In this document: positions 3,999 to 5,851 of the stretch, piece by piece | Numbering within the stretch: the first letter of the stretch is position 1 | How the letters are laid out: each line of letters opens with the position of its first letter | Source of the DNA: Bacillota bacterium | Lineage (GTDB): Bacteria; Bacillota; Clostridia; Acetivibrionales; DSM-1351 | Assembly: GCA_023436515.1 (NCBI GenBank) | Contig: JAEZIV010000363.1 | Coordinates: forward strand, 1 to 5,851 | Direction of reading: 5' to 3' | DNA: 5,851 nucleotides | Notes under the pieces: model-generated | Seen by the model: the letters and a program-made list of their open reading frames with translations, nothing else | Told to the model about the DNA's origin: nothing | Databases searched by the model: none | Translations under genes and position numbers: made by a program

Positions 3999-5851
3999 AT
4001 GGAAATGAATAATAAAAATCCTTTTATTGAAGAAAAATTGACGGTCTGCAATAGAAGCTACGAGGTTACTAATATAGAATATCCACGTGCCCTATGGTGG
4101 TATAAGACTCCTCCTGATAAGTTCTGGGAGGGGATACCGATCGGGACTGGACGTTTTGCTGCCATGGTACATGGAACTCCTGCACAAGAAATAATAACTT
4201 TCAATGATGAGACCTTATGGACGGGAAGTCCTTATAATCCGAACAATAATCAAGGTCCCGAAATTCTGCAGAAAGTCCGCGAGTTAATTTTAGCTAAGGA
4301 GTATACAAAAGCAGATAAAGAAACAATGAAGTTGGGCAGTCGTCCAATGTATACACAGTCCTACCAGGCCATGGGTGTTTTGAATATCAGATTTGAGGAT
4401 CAATGCCAGTATTCGGAGTACAGGCGGGAACTTGATATGGACAGGGCAGTTGTAACCATTAGCTACACAAGTGATGAGGTAACCTACAAAAGAGAAATCT
4501 TTGCAAGCTATCCTGATCAGACCGTAGTAATGAGGCTTACTGCAGATAAACCGGGAAAAATAAATTTTACTGCATGGATGGATAGTCTGCATATAGGCGC
4601 TTCAAGCTTAGTGAAAGAAGATGGAGTTCTGTATATGAGAGGTCAGGTCCAGGACTGCCTGTATACAGATAATCACACTCCTTATGATCCTCTAATAAAA
4701 AGTAAAATGAAATGGCAGGCTGGTTTGAAAGTGATTGCAGAAGGCGGTTCTCAATCAATAGTGTCTGTAAATCATAGTAAGAGCCAAAACACAGGAATTC
4801 AAGTAAGTAACGCAGATGCGGTCACTTTGGTACTTGCAGGTGCAACTAATTTTGTTAATTGGGATGATATTTCCGGAGATGAGAATAAAGCTTGCAGGCA
4901 GTATCTTAAATCAGGAGACCTTTCATATAGCGTGCTGCTAGAAAGGCATTTGAAAGACTATCAACCGCGTTTCGGAAGATGTAAAATCTTTCTCGGCCAC
5001 GATGAGCATCCTGAGAAGGATACCACACAGAAGCTGGAGGACTTGAAAAAAGGTAAAGATGACGCTCATTTTGCAGCTGTGTACTTCCAATATGCAAGAT
5101 ATTTGCTTCTTGCTGCTGCACGGGAAGGAACCTTAGCATTTAACAATCATAATATTTGGCTTGACAACCTGGAAGGAAGATGGGAGGGTCGTTGGACCCT
5201 GAATATTAACATTCAGGAGTGCTACTGGCCGGTTGAAAATACGAATTTACCAGAAATCAATGAATCGCTTTTGTTGTTCGTTCAGCAATTATATGAGGCC
5301 GGAAAAAGGACAGCTAAAGAGGTATTCGGCTTTAAAGGCTGGTGTGCTCACCATGGGGTGGATATTTGGATGAATACAGCTTTTACAAGCCCTTCGGCAC
5401 ACTTCGGTTTTTTCCCAACCGCGGGAGCATGGTTATGCCAGCAGTTATATGAGCACTATAAATTCATGCCCAACGAAGAGTATCTGAAAGAAATATATCC
5501 GATTATGAAAGAAGCCGCCGAGTTCTGTATGGACTTACTTATTAAAGATCCCGAATCAGGCCTTCTTGTTACATGTCCGTCAACCTCACCTGAGAATAAG
5601 TTTATAAATCCTGCTGATGGATCTCCTACGGGAGCTTCAATGGGGTCGGCCATTGACACGCAAATAATCAGAAATCTATTCAGAAACTGTATTGACGCAT
5701 GTGTAATACTTGGAAGGGATACAGAATTCAAAAATCAGTTGGAGCAAAAGCTTCATAGACTTCCCCCCCATAAAATCGGAAAATACGGCCAGTTGCAAGA
5801 ATGGTTTTACGATTATGAAGAAAGTGAAGTTCAGCATCGTCACATCTCGCA
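3999..5851 (+). CDS. Glycoside hydrolase family 95 enzyme: alpha-L-fucosidase or alpha-L-galactosidase (C-terminus beyond window)
   Basis: This is an inverting exo-glycosidase that removes terminal alpha-1,2-type L-fucose or the related L-galactose from oligosaccharides. The visible 617 residues lack a signal peptide, so it should act in the cytoplasm on imported sugars. Family marks in order: the N-terminal beta-sandwich GIPIGTGRFAAMVHG (45-59) and NDETLWTGSPYNP; WTLNINIQECYWP (399-411), where N402 and N404 match the catalytic Asn pair of AfcA; GWCAHHGVDIW (447-457); the stretch around FFPTAGAWLCQQLYEHY, with W478; PSTSPEN with E532, the likely general acid; and QEWFYDYEE (600-608), leading to HRHIS (613-617). 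The catalytic base should be an Asp in this last region, perhaps D605. Family members usually run about 750-800 residues, so some 150 are missing at the right edge. Ribosome sites GGGAG (3986-3990) and GAGG (3992-3995) serve the ATG at 3999; an ATG two codons later is equally possible. T400 replaces the His expected in fucosidases, so substrate is uncertain. Confidence 0.92.
   Translation, partial: MEMNNKNPFIEEKLTVCNRSYEVTNIEYPRALWWYKTPPDKFWEGIPIGTGRFAAMVHGTPAQEIITFNDETLWTGSPYNPNNNQGPEILQKVRELILAKEYTKADKETMKLGSRPMYTQSYQAMGVLNIRFEDQCQYSEYRRELDMDRAVVTISYTSDEVTYKREIFASYPDQTVVMRLTADKPGKINFTAWMDSLHIGASSLVKEDGVLYMRGQVQDCLYTDNHTPYDPLIKSKMKWQAGLKVIAEGGSQSIVSVNHSKSQNTGIQVSNADAVTLVLAGATNFVNWDDISGDENKACRQYLKSGDLSYSVLLERHLKDYQPRFGRCKIFLGHDEHPEKDTTQKLEDLKKGKDDAHFAAVYFQYARYLLLAAAREGTLAFNNHNIWLDNLEGRWEGRWTLNINIQECYWPVENTNLPEINESLLLFVQQLYEAGKRTAKEVFGFKGWCAHHGVDIWMNTAFTSPSAHFGFFPTAGAWLCQQLYEHYKFMPNEEYLKEIYPIMKEAAEFCMDLLIKDPESGLLVTCPSTSPENKFINPADGSPTGASMGSAIDTQIIRNLFRNCIDACVILGRDTEFKNQLEQKLHRLPPHKIGKYGQLQEWFYDYEESEVQHRHIS

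Noticed and set aside
4290..4758. Two overlapping minus-strand open frames (4290-4592 and 4567-4758)
   Set aside because: They lie opposite the well-supported GH95 gene, have no recognisable domain and are explained as antisense shadows.
4906..5139. Minus-strand open frame of 77 codons
   Set aside because: It is antisense to conserved GH95 sequence, with no family resemblance.
5456..5731. Minus-strand open frame of 91 codons
   Set aside because: It is antisense to the GH95 catalytic region that includes E532. Its length is unremarkable for a shadow frame.

Overview
The window looks like chromosomal DNA from a low-GC Gram-positive anaerobe of the Clostridia (a plant-fibre or gut-glycan degrader would fit). 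Supporting signs are AT-rich intergenic DNA, strong purine-rich ribosome sites (AGGAGG, GGGGA), a lipoprotein-type binding protein and a YesN-type response regulator beside a carbohydrate ABC importer. Genus and species cannot be read from the sequence.

Layout. Positions 1-335 (minus strand) hold the N-terminal receiver domain of a response regulator, cut by the left edge, with a well-formed promoter at 387-415. The divergent intergenic region (336-678) contains several inverted repeats just upstream of the plus-strand genes. On the plus strand follow a sugar-binding lipoprotein (679-2055), a strong hairpin (2076-2106), two inner-membrane permeases joined by an ATGA overlap (2142-3065 and 3062-3904), and after 94 nt a glycoside hydrolase family 95 (GH95) enzyme (3999 to the right edge, incomplete). 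No gene for the importer's ATPase is present. Such importers commonly borrow a shared MsmX/MsmK-type ATPase encoded elsewhere.

How the parts fit. The lipoprotein would capture an oligosaccharide outside the cell and the permease pair would import it intact. The GH95 enzyme, which has no signal peptide, would then remove a terminal alpha-L-linked sugar in the cytoplasm. The divergent regulator is the natural candidate for switching the operon on, with its sensor kinase presumably off the left edge. The hairpin after the binding-protein gene probably lets that protein be made in excess over the permeases.

The most informative detail is in GH95. The position that, from memory, is His in the bifidobacterial alpha-L-fucosidase AfcA is Thr here (T400, in the string TLNIN), so the default name 'alpha-L-fucosidase' may be wrong and alpha-L-galactosidase activity is a real alternative. 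I found no CRISPR array, RNA gene, insertion sequence or clearly unprecedented system. This is a coherent glycan-uptake locus with a few points worth testing.
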